Shown here: positions 1 through 7,982 of the stretch, one piece after another
How the letters are laid out: each line of letters opens with the position of its first letter
Numbering within the stretch: position 1 is the stretch's first letter
Source: Propionibacteriaceae bacterium UBA5174
Lineage (GTDB): Bacteria; Actinomycetota; Actinomycetes; Propionibacteriales; Propionibacteriaceae
DNA: 23,779 nucleotides
Direction: 5' to 3'
Assembly: GCA_002413345.1 (NCBI GenBank)
Contig: DHWU01000003.1
Coordinates: forward strand, 1-23,779
The notes under the pieces: generated by a model
Seen by the model: only the letters and a program-made list of their open reading frames with translations
Database searches by the model: none
Told to the model about the DNA's origin: nothing
Made by a program: the position numbers and the translations under genes

Positions 1-67
1 GGTCCACAGCGGTGCATTTCCCACCTACTTCGGTGGAAGATCCACCGCGCAGCTTTCCGAAAGACAG

Positions 68-101
68 CAGCGCCCCCGTCCAATCACGGACGGGGGCGCT
101 G
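68..101 (-). terminator. Hairpin terminator after the CoA-transferase gene
   Basis: A perfect 14-bp GC-rich stem (arms 68-81 and 88-101) closes a 6-base loop. It lies 34 bases beyond the stop codon of the minus-strand CoA-transferase gene. Read on the minus strand, the stem is followed by a short T-rich stretch (TGTCTTTC). This fits an intrinsic terminator, although the T tract is weak. Confidence 0.8.
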
Positions 102-134
102 TGCCGTGCCAGGAAAGAGCTGCAGCTTGAAGGC

Positions 135-1643
135 TCAGGCCTTCATGGTGCCGGTCTCCAGGAACCGGGCATGCCAGCTGAGCGCCTTGTTCAAGTCGTG
201 CGGGGTGTGGGCGCTGTTGGTGGCTTTGGCGGCCGCAGCGACGTACTCCTCGAGCATCGGCTTGTAATCGGGATGTGCACAGTTTTCGATGACCACTTTG
301 GCCCGCTTGGCCGGGGACAGTCCGCGAAGATCGGCCAGGCCCTGCTCGGTGATGACCACCATCACGTCATGCTCGGTGTGGTCGTGGTGTGAGACCATCG
401 GCACGATCGAGGAGATCGCCCCACCCTTGGCCGTGGACGGCGTGACGAAGGTGGAGATGTAGGCATTGCGGGTGAAGTCGCCCGAGCCGCCGATCCCGTT
501 CTGCATCTTGGAGCCCATGATGTGGGTGGAGTTCACGTTGCCGTAGATGTCGGCTTCGATCAGGCCGTTGCAGGAAATCACGCCCAGACGGCGGATCATC
601 TCGGGGTTGTTGGAGATGTCCTGGGAACGAAGAATGATCTTGTCGCGGTAATGCGCCGCGTTGTCATTCATCTTGGTGGCGTACTCGGGGCTAAGCGAGA
701 AAGCCGTCGCCGAAGCGATGGTCATCTTGCCCGAATCAAGTAGGTCGACCATGCCGTCCTGGATCACCTCGGTGTAGGAAGTGAGGTTCTCGAACGGGCC
801 CTCCAGCAGGCCAGCCAGCACGGCGTTGGCGATGTTGCCCACGCCCGATTGCAGCGGCAGCAGGTTCTCTGGCAGCCGGCCCATCTTCACCTCATGCTGA
901 AGGAAGTCGAGCAGGTGGCCAGCGATCATCCGCGACTCGTCGTCCAGCGGCTTGAACGGAGTGTTGCGATCCTCGGAATCGGTCTCGACCACCGCGACCA
1001 CCTTGGCCGGGTCGATCTTGATCGTTGAGGTGCCGATCCGGTCCCCGGTTGCGACCAACGGGTACGGGGTGCGGTTCGGGGGCAGCGCATTGTGTTGGTA
1101 GACGTCGTGCATGCCGTACAGGTCGATGCTCTGCCAGGAGTTGACCTCCAAGATCACCTGGTCAGCAGCTTCGAGCCACAAAGTGTTGTTGCCCATCGAG
1201 GAGGACGGCACGAGTTCGCCAGCCTCGGTGATGGCGGTGACCTCGATCACGGCCACGTCCATCTTTCCCATGAAGCCAGCCCAAGCCTGCGGGCCGGAGT
1301 GGGACAGGTGAATGTCCTGGTAGCCGGAAATGCCGGCATTGATCTTGTTACGCATGATCGGATCGGATTGGTACGGCATCCGGTAGCTGATGCCGTCGAC
1401 CTCGGCGAGTGCGCCGTCCATTTCGGGGGCGGTGGAGGCGCCAGTGAGGCAGCCAATCATGAAAGCCTCACCACGGTCGTGGGCTTCTTTGATCTGCGCG
1501 GCTAACGCGATCGGTACGGCTTTGGGGTAGCCGGCACCGGTGAAGCCGGAGAAACCGACGTTCATGCCGTTCTTGATAATGCGGGCTGCGTCTTCCGCGC
1601 TACAAACCTTGCTGCGGAATTCCGCGTTCGCGATACGCGACAT
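135..1643 (-). CDS. Succinyl-CoA:acetate CoA-transferase / acetyl-CoA hydrolase family
   Basis: This 502-residue cytoplasmic enzyme is a class I CoA-transferase of the AarC/Cat1/Ach1 type. It moves CoA between succinyl-CoA (or propionyl-CoA) and acetate. The family's catalytic glutamate is visible as E292 in YTEVIQDG, and it forms the glutamyl-CoA thioester. Other family landmarks are the N-terminal GFSGFTGAGYPK segment (30-41), GVGNIANA near 267 and the glycine-rich GIGGSGDF near 383-390. The length is normal for the family. The ATG at 1643 is preceded by a good ribosome site (AGGAGA) at 5-6 bases. The gene follows the DUF1015 gene by 191 bases on the same strand and ends in a hairpin. In propionate- or acetate-forming actinomycetes such enzymes close a modified TCA or fermentation route. 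The exact acyl substrate (acetate or propionate) cannot be told from the sequence. Confidence 0.93.
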   Translation of the reverse strand: MSRIANAEFRSKVCSAEDAARIIKNGMNVGFSGFTGAGYPKAVPIALAAQIKEAHDRGEAFMIGCLTGASTAPEMDGALAEVDGISYRMPYQSDPIMRNKINAGISGYQDIHLSHSGPQAWAGFMGKMDVAVIEVTAITEAGELVPSSSMGNNTLWLEAADQVILEVNSWQSIDLYGMHDVYQHNALPPNRTPYPLVATGDRIGTSTIKIDPAKVVAVVETDSEDRNTPFKPLDDESRMIAGHLLDFLQHEVKMGRLPENLLPLQSGVGNIANAVLAGLLEGPFENLTSYTEVIQDGMVDLLDSGKMTIASATAFSLSPEYATKMNDNAAHYRDKIILRSQDISNNPEMIRRLGVISCNGLIEADIYGNVNSTHIMGSKMQNGIGGSGDFTRNAYISTFVTPSTAKGGAISSIVPMVSHHDHTEHDVMVVITEQGLADLRGLSPAKRAKVVIENCAHPDYKPMLEEYVAAAAKATNSAHTPHDLNKALSWHARFLETGTMKA

Positions 1644-1834
1644 GTCTCTCCTAGACGGTGGATGGAACAGGCACAGGGTACAGATTGTGGGGCCTAGTGG
1701 GCAGTACTGGCTAGCCCTTTGTGGGTGATTCTCAGTACGTCCGGGTATGTCTTATCAAGGGAAGATGCGGCCGAAGTTCCCCTTTTGGGGGTTAGCGAGG
1801 CTGTTCCCGATGAGGCCACCGCCGGGGGATTACC

Positions 1835-3025
1835 CTACGACAGTGCGGCAGTGGGCCGAATCACCATACCGGTGCGCAGCTTCGGTGTGAAGAAGGTGGA
1901 CTTCGGCGGCATCAGCAGGCCCTCACGGGCGGTGCGCTGAATCTCGGCCAGCGAAGTGGGGCGGATTAGGATTCCAGCACTGACCGATCCTGAACCGACG
2001 ACTGCCAACATCTCGGCCAAACCGTGCTGATAGGCCACCTCTGCGGTGGAACCGGTAAGTGCCCGCTCCAAGTAAGCTCCGTCGAGCGCCCGGACGCCGG
2101 CGAACGCCGCTGGCTTGGGAATTAGCCAGGTCGCCGTCCCGTCAGGGGAGAGCAGAACCAGGCGGCCAAGTTCAACCATTTCGGCGAGTGTGGCCGGGGT
2201 CGGTGCTGCGGTCGGTTCGAAGTCGAAAGAGTCGGCCAGATCAGCCCTCAACTGGGCCACAGTTGTGCCGGTGTAGACGCGGTGGATCGCCTCAATGCTG
2301 AGTTGGTCGGCTACCAACTCATTTATGAATGCCAGCGTGTATTCCGCCTCGGTGTCAGTTCGCCCGCTGGCTGCGCGGACTTCGTCGCGGTAGCTGCGGG
2401 AGATCGAGTAGCGGTGGTGGCCGTCAGCGATCAGCACGTCGTCGCTGCCCAAGATCGTGCTGATTTCGGCGATTCGCTTGGCATCGGTGATTCGTTCCAC
2501 CGAATGCACCACGCCGTCGGCGGTCATTTCGCCGAGTGGTTCGCCGGGCTCGGCCAGAGCGGCGGTCAGGCCACTGGCCAGGGACAGCCCCCAAACCGGA
2601 GAAAGGTTGGTGGCAGTGGCTCGGGTCAGGTCGAGGCGGTCGGTGACCGCTTTGGGGGTGGTGCGTTCATGCGGTAGAACGCCGCCAGCGTCGAGGTCCA
2701 CCACTTCGAGTCCGGCCAGAACGCCGACGATGGTGCGCTCGGCTCCGGTGGAATCGGTGAAGCTCATTCGGTAGATCGTGAGCGTTGGGTGTTCGTCGAG
2801 CACTAGGACGCCATCGGCGAGCCATTGGTGCAAAGTGGCTGCCGCCGTGGCGTAGCGATCTGAGCCTTCGGTCGGTACGTCTAGATGCACGATGTTGTGC
2901 GGGTCGCGCGAGCCAAGTTCGGCCACGTCAGCAGCTGACAAGACGTCGTAGGGGGGTGCGATCACGGCTTGAAGGTCGGCTCCAGCGGGGTATCGGATGG
3001 CTCGGAACGGTGCGATCTTCGGCAT
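1835..3025 (-). CDS. DUF1015 family protein
   Basis: This 396-residue cytosolic protein has unknown biochemical function and spans the whole DUF1015 family. The N-terminal PFRAIRY and APPYDV (about 23-28) segments, the central IADGHHRY motif and the C-terminal MPPKSTFFTPKL block are all family hallmarks. The ATG at 3025 is chosen because MPKIAPFRAIRY is the usual start. An in-frame extension to 3085 adds 20 residues that do not look like the family. No clear ribosome site precedes the chosen ATG. It lies between the EPS locus and the CoA-transferase gene on the same strand, and nothing ties it to either. I see no signal peptide or membrane segment. Confidence 0.9.
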   Translation of the reverse strand: MPKIAPFRAIRYPAGADLQAVIAPPYDVLSAADVAELGSRDPHNIVHLDVPTEGSDRYATAAATLHQWLADGVLVLDEHPTLTIYRMSFTDSTGAERTIVGVLAGLEVVDLDAGGVLPHERTTPKAVTDRLDLTRATATNLSPVWGLSLASGLTAALAEPGEPLGEMTADGVVHSVERITDAKRIAEISTILGSDDVLIADGHHRYSISRSYRDEVRAASGRTDTEAEYTLAFINELVADQLSIEAIHRVYTGTTVAQLRADLADSFDFEPTAAPTPATLAEMVELGRLVLLSPDGTATWLIPKPAAFAGVRALDGAYLERALTGSTAEVAYQHGLAEMLAVVGSGSVSAGILIRPTSLAEIQRTAREGLLMPPKSTFFTPKLRTGMVIRPTAALS

Positions 3026-3115
3026 GGTTGAACCGTAGCGAATGAGTTGCGGTTGGTGGCTGCGAAGCGCCCTGGCCGCCGGCAATCCGCATTGGGCAGC
3101 GGCTGTGGGCTGAGT

Positions 3116-4078
3116 TCAGGCCTGACGCAGATCTGCTGCGTTCTCCAAGAACCAGGCGTAGGTCTGCGCCAAACCCTCGGCCAAGCCGATTCGCGCCTGC
3201 CAGCCCAGCCCGTTGATCGCCGAGGTGTCCAACAGCTTGCGCGGGGTGCCGTCGGGCTTAGTTGGGTCTTGGATGATGGCGCCGGTGTAGCCCACGACAG
3301 CTGCCACCTGCCGGGCCAACTCGGCGATGCTGACTTCAGCGCCGCTGCCGACATTGAGGTGTGACAGCCGTTCGGTATCCGGGGTCCAGTAGGTCTGCGA
3401 AGGCAGGCTCGCCACGAAGATTGAGGCAGCGGCCATGTCGTCCACATGCAGGAACTCGCGCAGCGGCGTCCCGGTGCCCCAGATGACCACTTCTGCGGCG
3501 CCAGCGGCTTTGGCCTCGTGGAAGCGCCGCAACATTGCTGGCAATACATGGGAGTTGGCGGGGTGAAAGTTGTCGCCGGGTCCGTAGAGATTTGTCGGCA
3601 TTACTGATCGGTAGTCGCGGCCGTACTGTCGGTGGTAGCTCTCACACAGCTTTATGCCAGCGATCTTGGCAATCGCGTAGGGCTCGTTGGTTAGCTCTAG
3701 GGGACCGGTGAGCAGGCTGGACTCGCGCATGGGCTGCTCGGCTAGACGCGGGTAGATGCAACTGGAGCCCAAGAACATCAGTTTGTTGACCTCCGTGGCG
3801 TGCGCCGCGGCGATGACATTGGCCTCGATCATCAGGTTCTCGTAGAGGAACTCGGCTGGGTAGGCGTTGTTGGCGCCGATACCGCCTACCTTGGCCGCGG
3901 CCAGGTAGACCTCATCAATTCCGTTGTTCGCGAAGAAGGCCGAGACACTGGGCTGGTCAACCAAGTCCAGCTCGCTACGGGTGGCGGTTACCAGCTCAAC
4001 CCGGTCGTCGCCGCTTAGAGCTCGCGCGATTGCCGAACCCACCATGCCGCGATGGCCAGCGACAAATACCCGGCGCAT
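3116..4078 (-). CDS. fcl: GDP-L-fucose synthase
   Basis: This 320-residue enzyme is a short-chain dehydrogenase/reductase-type epimerase/reductase. It converts GDP-4-keto-6-deoxy-mannose to GDP-L-fucose with NADPH. The Rossmann motif is GHRGMVG (8-14). The catalytic serine is in GSSCIYP (S105/S106) and the Y-x3-K pair is Y134/K138 (YAIAK). C107 and H177 match the acid/base pair C109/H179 of the E. coli enzyme. Length is typical. The ATG at 4078 shares its A with the gmd stop codon (TGATG), so the two are very probably translationally coupled. A 42-codon in-frame extension would lie inside gmd and is not family-like. It supplies the fucose donor for the EPS locus. It is the last gene of its transcription unit. 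Confidence 0.96.
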   Translation of the reverse strand: MRRVFVAGHRGMVGSAIARALSGDDRVELVTATRSELDLVDQPSVSAFFANNGIDEVYLAAAKVGGIGANNAYPAEFLYENLMIEANVIAAAHATEVNKLMFLGSSCIYPRLAEQPMRESSLLTGPLELTNEPYAIAKIAGIKLCESYHRQYGRDYRSVMPTNLYGPGDNFHPANSHVLPAMLRRFHEAKAAGAAEVVIWGTGTPLREFLHVDDMAAASIFVASLPSQTYWTPDTERLSHLNVGSGAEVSIAELARQVAAVVGYTGAIIQDPTKPDGTPRKLLDTSAINGLGWQARIGLAEGLAQTYAWFLENAADLRQA

Positions 4079-5199
4079 CAGTGTTCCGCCTGGGCAGGTA
4101 CCACGTAGCCGTGTTTCTTCAAGAACGCCAGGCGACTGGCCTCGGCCAGATCCGATTCGGCCATTTCTCGCACGAGTTCGCTGACGCCAATTTGAGGTAC
4201 CCAACCGAGCTCTTGGTTGGCCTTTGACGCGTCGCCCAATAGCGTCTCGACTTCAGCGGGACGGAAGTAGCGTGGGTCGACCCGAACCACTACGTCGCCG
4301 GGCTTCAGGCTGGTTTCGGCGCCGGTCTCAACGGAGTCAACCACTGCGATCTCATCGATTCCAGAGCCCTCGAACCGAAGTCGTAATCCCAGGGCCTCGG
4401 CCGTCCAGGTGACGAACTGGCGTACCGAATGCTGCTCTCCGGTAGCAATCACGTAGTCAGTGGGCTGTGATTGTTGGAGCATCAGCCACTGCAGTCGGAC
4501 GTAGTCCTTGGCATGGCCCCAGTCGCGTAGCGAGTTCAGGTTGCCCAAGTACAAGCAGTCGTCCAAACCGGTCGCGACCCGAGCCAGGCCGCGGGTGATC
4601 TTGCGGGTAACGAAGGTCTCTCCGCGCCGCGGAGATTCGTGATTAAACAAGATGCCGTTGCAGGCATACATGCCGTACGACTCTCGGTAGTTCACCGTGA
4701 TCCAGTAGGCGTACAGCTTCGCCACTCCATACGGCGAGCGCGGGTGAAATGCAGTGCGTTCGGTTTGGGGGGTCTCTTGGACCAACCCGTACAACTCCGA
4801 GGTGGACGCTTGGTAGAACCGCACTTTGTCGGTGAGATTCAACAGTCGGATCGATTCGAGGATCCGCAAGGTGCCGAGGGCGTCGACGTCGGCGGTGTAT
4901 TCGGGCGCTTCAAAACTCACCGCAACGTGAGACTGCGCGCCCAGGTTATAGATCTCGTCAGGTTCAACGGTGCCGATGATCCGGGTCAGACTGGTGGAGT
5001 CGGTCAGATCGCCGTAGTGCAGGAATAGCCGGGCATCCTGCTGGTGCGGATCCTCGTAGATGTGGTCGATCCGTTGGGTGTTGAGCTGGGAGGCCCGGCG
5101 CTTGATGCCGTGCACTTCGTAGCCCTTCGCCAAAAGAAACTCGGCCAGATAGGAGCCGTCCTGTCCAGTAATGCCAGTGACAAGAGCCCTTTTCCGCAT
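4078..5199 (-). CDS. gmd: GDP-mannose 4,6-dehydratase
   Basis: This 373-residue extended SDR enzyme removes water from GDP-mannose to give GDP-4-keto-6-deoxy-mannose, the first step towards GDP-L-fucose. The NADP-binding motif is GITGQDG (9-15). The catalytic residues T133, E135, Y157 and K161 sit in STSELYG and SPYGVAK. The conserved FNHESPRRGETFVTRKI block (185-201) is present. The ATG at 5199 is chosen because MRKRALVTGITGQDG is the normal start and because AGGAG lies 7 bases upstream. A 12-codon in-frame extension exists. It overlaps fcl by one base and follows the membrane-protein gene after 76 bases. No genes for making GDP-mannose are in this window. Confidence 0.97.
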   Translation of the reverse strand: MRKRALVTGITGQDGSYLAEFLLAKGYEVHGIKRRASQLNTQRIDHIYEDPHQQDARLFLHYGDLTDSTSLTRIIGTVEPDEIYNLGAQSHVAVSFEAPEYTADVDALGTLRILESIRLLNLTDKVRFYQASTSELYGLVQETPQTERTAFHPRSPYGVAKLYAYWITVNYRESYGMYACNGILFNHESPRRGETFVTRKITRGLARVATGLDDCLYLGNLNSLRDWGHAKDYVRLQWLMLQQSQPTDYVIATGEQHSVRQFVTWTAEALGLRLRFEGSGIDEIAVVDSVETGAETSLKPGDVVVRVDPRYFRPAEVETLLGDASKANQELGWVPQIGVSELVREMAESDLAEASRLAFLKKHGYVVPAQAEH

Positions 5200-5275
5200 A
5201 TTGATACTCCTAAGCTCGCCACCGCTGACGCCCAATCCTACGGCCTGGCGGCGACGGGGTGGCCGAATCGGGGTG

Positions 5276-6418
5276 CTATTTGAGTGCCAGGAATCCGGTT
5301 TGCAGCGAGTTGATCAGGGACGCTAGCAAACCCTTGAACGGCCAACCAGCGACGTAGAAAGGAGTTGGGGCGGCATGAGGCATTGCCCAAAGTGTGACGA
5401 ACATTCCCACTGACAGGGGGTTCCACAGCTTTGAAGTGATCATCTCCTCGCCAGCGACCATCATGCAGATGGTCAGCTCCATCGTCAGGATGTAAATCCA
5501 ACGGCCATAGTCAATGCCCAGCACAAACAACGGCACGATGGAGATCGCGGCGGCCAGCGCCCACGGCCAATACCGACGAAGCCAAGGGGACAACACGATG
5601 GGCAGCACGGCAAGCGCCAACATCACCAGGTAGCCGCTGTAGACGGCGAGGTTGGCGCTGACTTCTCGTAGGCTGTCGTCGACACCGCGACCCATCCAAG
5701 CAATCGCACCAGTGCACAACTGGTCACTCAATCCGTGGTTGGTTACCGCTGCGCACAGTTCCCCCGGAGTGTTGGTATTGCCGGCGCGTAGCGCGGAGGC
5801 CGCAAAACCGGAGATCCCGATCACTGAATAGACCGCGGCCAGCGTCCGTCGTGCGGGGAGCGTGCTGTTCACTAACAGCAGGTATCCGACACCAGGAAGC
5901 AGGAACACTAACGATTCCCAGGAGAAGACGCCCAGTATCCAGACCATCAGGGATCCCGCCAGCAGTAGCGAGCGGGTGATCGTCGACGACGTCCACCTCG
6001 CCACCGCCAGCAGTACTAGGACGACAAAGCCAAGGACTTCCTTGCGGAACCCGCCGACCGGATCCCAGCCGCTGAAAGCCAGTGCTGCTGGGGAGCAGGC
6101 CAAGGCGATGGCCGACCAAGAAAATTGCGACCGGAACAGGAAGGCGACGAAGAATACAAAGACGCCGACGTAGCAAGCCACGTCAATGGCGAACAACACC
6201 GACAAAGTCGCCGATCCGGGAGGAGCGAAGGTCAGCAACAACTCCCCGAACAGGCCTCGGCGCACGAATTCGCCTGGATAGCTGATCAGCCAGTCTCCAG
6301 CTTGGTGGGTGCCGCCACCAGCGGCCATGGTCTGGCCGTACACGCTGATGGCGACTGCTGCGCTGTAGGTCAGCACGGCCAAAGCGAAAACCATTCGCCA
6401 AACTGGCAGTTTCTTCAT
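5276..6418 (-). CDS. Polytopic membrane protein of the EPS locus, function unknown
   Basis: A 380-residue integral membrane protein with about 9-11 hydrophobic segments (first at about 8-27). I cannot assign it to a characterised family with certainty. Visible polar motifs between membrane segments are YPGEFVRRGL (47-56), GWDPVGGFRKE (117-127), FSWES (165-169) and GIDYGRWIYI (301-310). Such charged motifs at membrane boundaries are typical of enzymes acting on lipid-linked sugars, so a Wzy-like polymerase, a GT-C glycosyltransferase or a modifying enzyme is possible. Two cysteines (C222, C235) lie in a predicted extracellular loop and could form a disulfide. The ATG has a good ribosome site (GAGGA, 5 bases). 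It lies between the priming transferase and gmd, after a strong hairpin. Confidence 0.8.
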   Translation of the reverse strand: MKKLPVWRMVFALAVLTYSAAVAISVYGQTMAAGGGTHQAGDWLISYPGEFVRRGLFGELLLTFAPPGSATLSVLFAIDVACYVGVFVFFVAFLFRSQFSWSAIALACSPAALAFSGWDPVGGFRKEVLGFVVLVLLAVARWTSSTITRSLLLAGSLMVWILGVFSWESLVFLLPGVGYLLLVNSTLPARRTLAAVYSVIGISGFAASALRAGNTNTPGELCAAVTNHGLSDQLCTGAIAWMGRGVDDSLREVSANLAVYSGYLVMLALAVLPIVLSPWLRRYWPWALAAAISIVPLFVLGIDYGRWIYILTMELTICMMVAGEEMITSKLWNPLSVGMFVTLWAMPHAAPTPFYVAGWPFKGLLASLINSLQTGFLALK

Positions 6419-6458
6419 TCAGTTCCTCGGCTGAGTAGTGGCCACCTAGCCGGAAAGG

Positions 6459-6500
6459 CTCGGTGGCGTCGGTCGGGGGATCGGGACCGACGCCACCGAG
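6459..6500 (-). terminator. Strong intercistronic hairpin (terminator or attenuator)
   Basis: A perfect 16-bp stem (arms 6459-6474 and 6485-6500) closes a 10-base loop in the 94-base gap between the priming transferase gene and the next gene. On the minus strand the stem starts 12 bases after the stop codon and is followed by AGCCTTTCC, so the T tract is poor. It could terminate partially, or stabilise the 3' end of the upstream message. Confidence 0.7.
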
Positions 6501-6512
6501 GATCAGGGGCGG

Positions 6513-7982
6513 TCAGTAGGCACCTGACGGCAGCAACACCGCGCGAGCGGTCTTTGCCAGGATCATCAGATCTTGCACCATTGACCAGTTATCAACGTAG
6601 TAGATGTCTAGGCGGACGGCGTCTTCCCAGGATAGGTCCGAACGTCCCGAAACTTGCCAAAGACCTGTCAATCCGGGACGCACATCTAGCCTGCGATGGG
6701 TGTCGTCGTCGTAGGCCGCAACCTCGGTCGGAAGTGCTGGGCGGGGCCCAACCAGGCTCATATCGCCCCACAGCGTGTTCCAGAACTGGGGCAGTTCATC
6801 GATCGAGAATCTGCGGATGAGGCGTCCCACTCGGGTTATCCGCGGGTCATCGACAATCTTGAACAGCGGGCCTGCGCCCTCGTTGAGGTGCGCAAGCTCA
6901 TCCAATCGCTGCTCAGCGTCGGTGAACATGCTCCTGAACTTGAGGCATTCGAACAGCTCGCCTTTGCGGCCCACCCGGACCTGCCGGAAGAACACCGGAC
7001 CGCCGTCCTCGATCTTTATGGCCAGAGCGGCGATCAACATCAGGGGAGAGGTAATCAGCAATAGCAGCGCCGACCCAATGAGGTCGAAAGCTCGCTTCAC
7101 CCAGCGAGCCGCAGCCAAGGCCTGGGGTGGCGCCACGTCCACCAGCGGTAAGCCAGCCACGGGTCGCACGTCGAGTCGCTGAGCGCTAGTTTCGGTGATC
7201 GCTGGGACCACCACCATGTTGGTCTTGTGCTTTTCCAGCCGCCAGGCCATCCGCTGAAATTCGGACGGCGACTCGAATGAACCGTCAGCGAAGATCACGG
7301 AAGAGGCCTTGTGCCTATCGATCACTGACACAGTCTCGGTTAGATTTCCGAGCACTGGAAGTCCGCCCAAAGTGTGGGTTAGCCGGTCGTTGGTGACCGC
7401 GCCGACGACTCGGTAACCGAGCCAGGATTCGCGCCGCAGGACCTTGGCAATGGCATCGATGTGGGCGCTATCGCCAGCGATGACCACTGGCGTGTTCAAA
7501 GCGCCACGTGAGCGAATGGTGCCCATCACCCGGCGCCGGGCTAGACGCGCCAGCAGTAGTGCGAAGCTACCGATGGTGAACATAAGTACGAAAGCTGCCC
7601 GCGGGAAGTCGTACTTCATTAGGTAGCTCGTGATGCCCACGGCGGCCGCCATTGCTGAAGTGGCCAGCAATACCCGCTTGTACTCGGTGGCTCCGGCCCG
7701 CAATTGGCGCTGACTGTAGGTCTCGAAGATGACCAGTGTTAGCAGCCACCCGCCGACGATTGCCGGGCCGATGGCTTTGATTATTGACTCAGTGTCAGGT
7801 TGGCCTGCGAAGGGCAATAAACCGCGGGCAGCCACCGCGATGATGATGGAAAGAGTGATGATCAAGGCGTCGGTCATCAAGAGCGCAACCAACTGAAAGC
7901 GCTTCGACATGACTAGTGCTGGTAGGCGAACCTCAGGAGCGGCCTGCCTGGCCGCATCCAAGTGCGCAGATACTGTGGTCAT
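6513..7982 (-). CDS. Polyprenyl-phosphate glycosylphosphotransferase (priming enzyme)
   Basis: This 489-residue inner-membrane enzyme, of the WcaJ/WbaP/CpsE type, transfers a sugar-1-phosphate from a nucleotide sugar to undecaprenyl phosphate and so starts the repeat unit. Four hydrophobic segments lie between about 28 and 147, then a cytosolic Rossmann-like domain (about 160-285). The reentrant hydrophobic segment with its proline is at about 297-321 (AFDLIGS...ITSP). The catalytic domain shows LKFRSM (347-352), the acidic dyad D395-E396 in SIDELPQFWN, GPRP (412-415) and RPGLTGLWQVSGRS (435-448). Length is normal. The ATG at 7982 is preceded by a G-run (GGGGGGATC). It is the first gene of its unit, downstream of a 441-base spacer that holds the shared promoter element. 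The sugar it uses (glucose or galactose are common) is not readable from sequence. Confidence 0.95.
   Translation of the reverse strand: MTTVSAHLDAARQAAPEVRLPALVMSKRFQLVALLMTDALIITLSIIIAVAARGLLPFAGQPDTESIIKAIGPAIVGGWLLTLVIFETYSQRQLRAGATEYKRVLLATSAMAAAVGITSYLMKYDFPRAAFVLMFTIGSFALLLARLARRRVMGTIRSRGALNTPVVIAGDSAHIDAIAKVLRRESWLGYRVVGAVTNDRLTHTLGGLPVLGNLTETVSVIDRHKASSVIFADGSFESPSEFQRMAWRLEKHKTNMVVVPAITETSAQRLDVRPVAGLPLVDVAPPQALAAARWVKRAFDLIGSALLLLITSPLMLIAALAIKIEDGGPVFFRQVRVGRKGELFECLKFRSMFTDAEQRLDELAHLNEGAGPLFKIVDDPRITRVGRLIRRFSIDELPQFWNTLWGDMSLVGPRPALPTEVAAYDDDTHRRLDVRPGLTGLWQVSGRSDLSWEDAVRLDIYYVDNWSMVQDLMILAKTARAVLLPSGAY

Noticed and set aside
1782..1795. CCCC-TTTT-GGGG hairpin as a terminator after DUF1015
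   Set aside because: The stem is only 4-5 bp with no following T tract. It may be chance.
2962..3549. 195-codon minus-strand frame overlapping fcl and DUF1015
   Set aside because: It is the wrong frame of fcl and runs through the DUF1015 start. Both real genes are well supported.
4079..4204. 42-codon N-terminal extension of fcl
   Set aside because: It lies inside gmd in another frame and adds residues before a standard GDP-fucose synthase start.
6125..6820. 231-codon plus-strand frame across the membrane-protein and priming-transferase genes
   Set aside because: It covers the ends of two real genes and the hairpin between them. The translation is low-complexity, rich in Arg, Ser and Gly, and matches no family.
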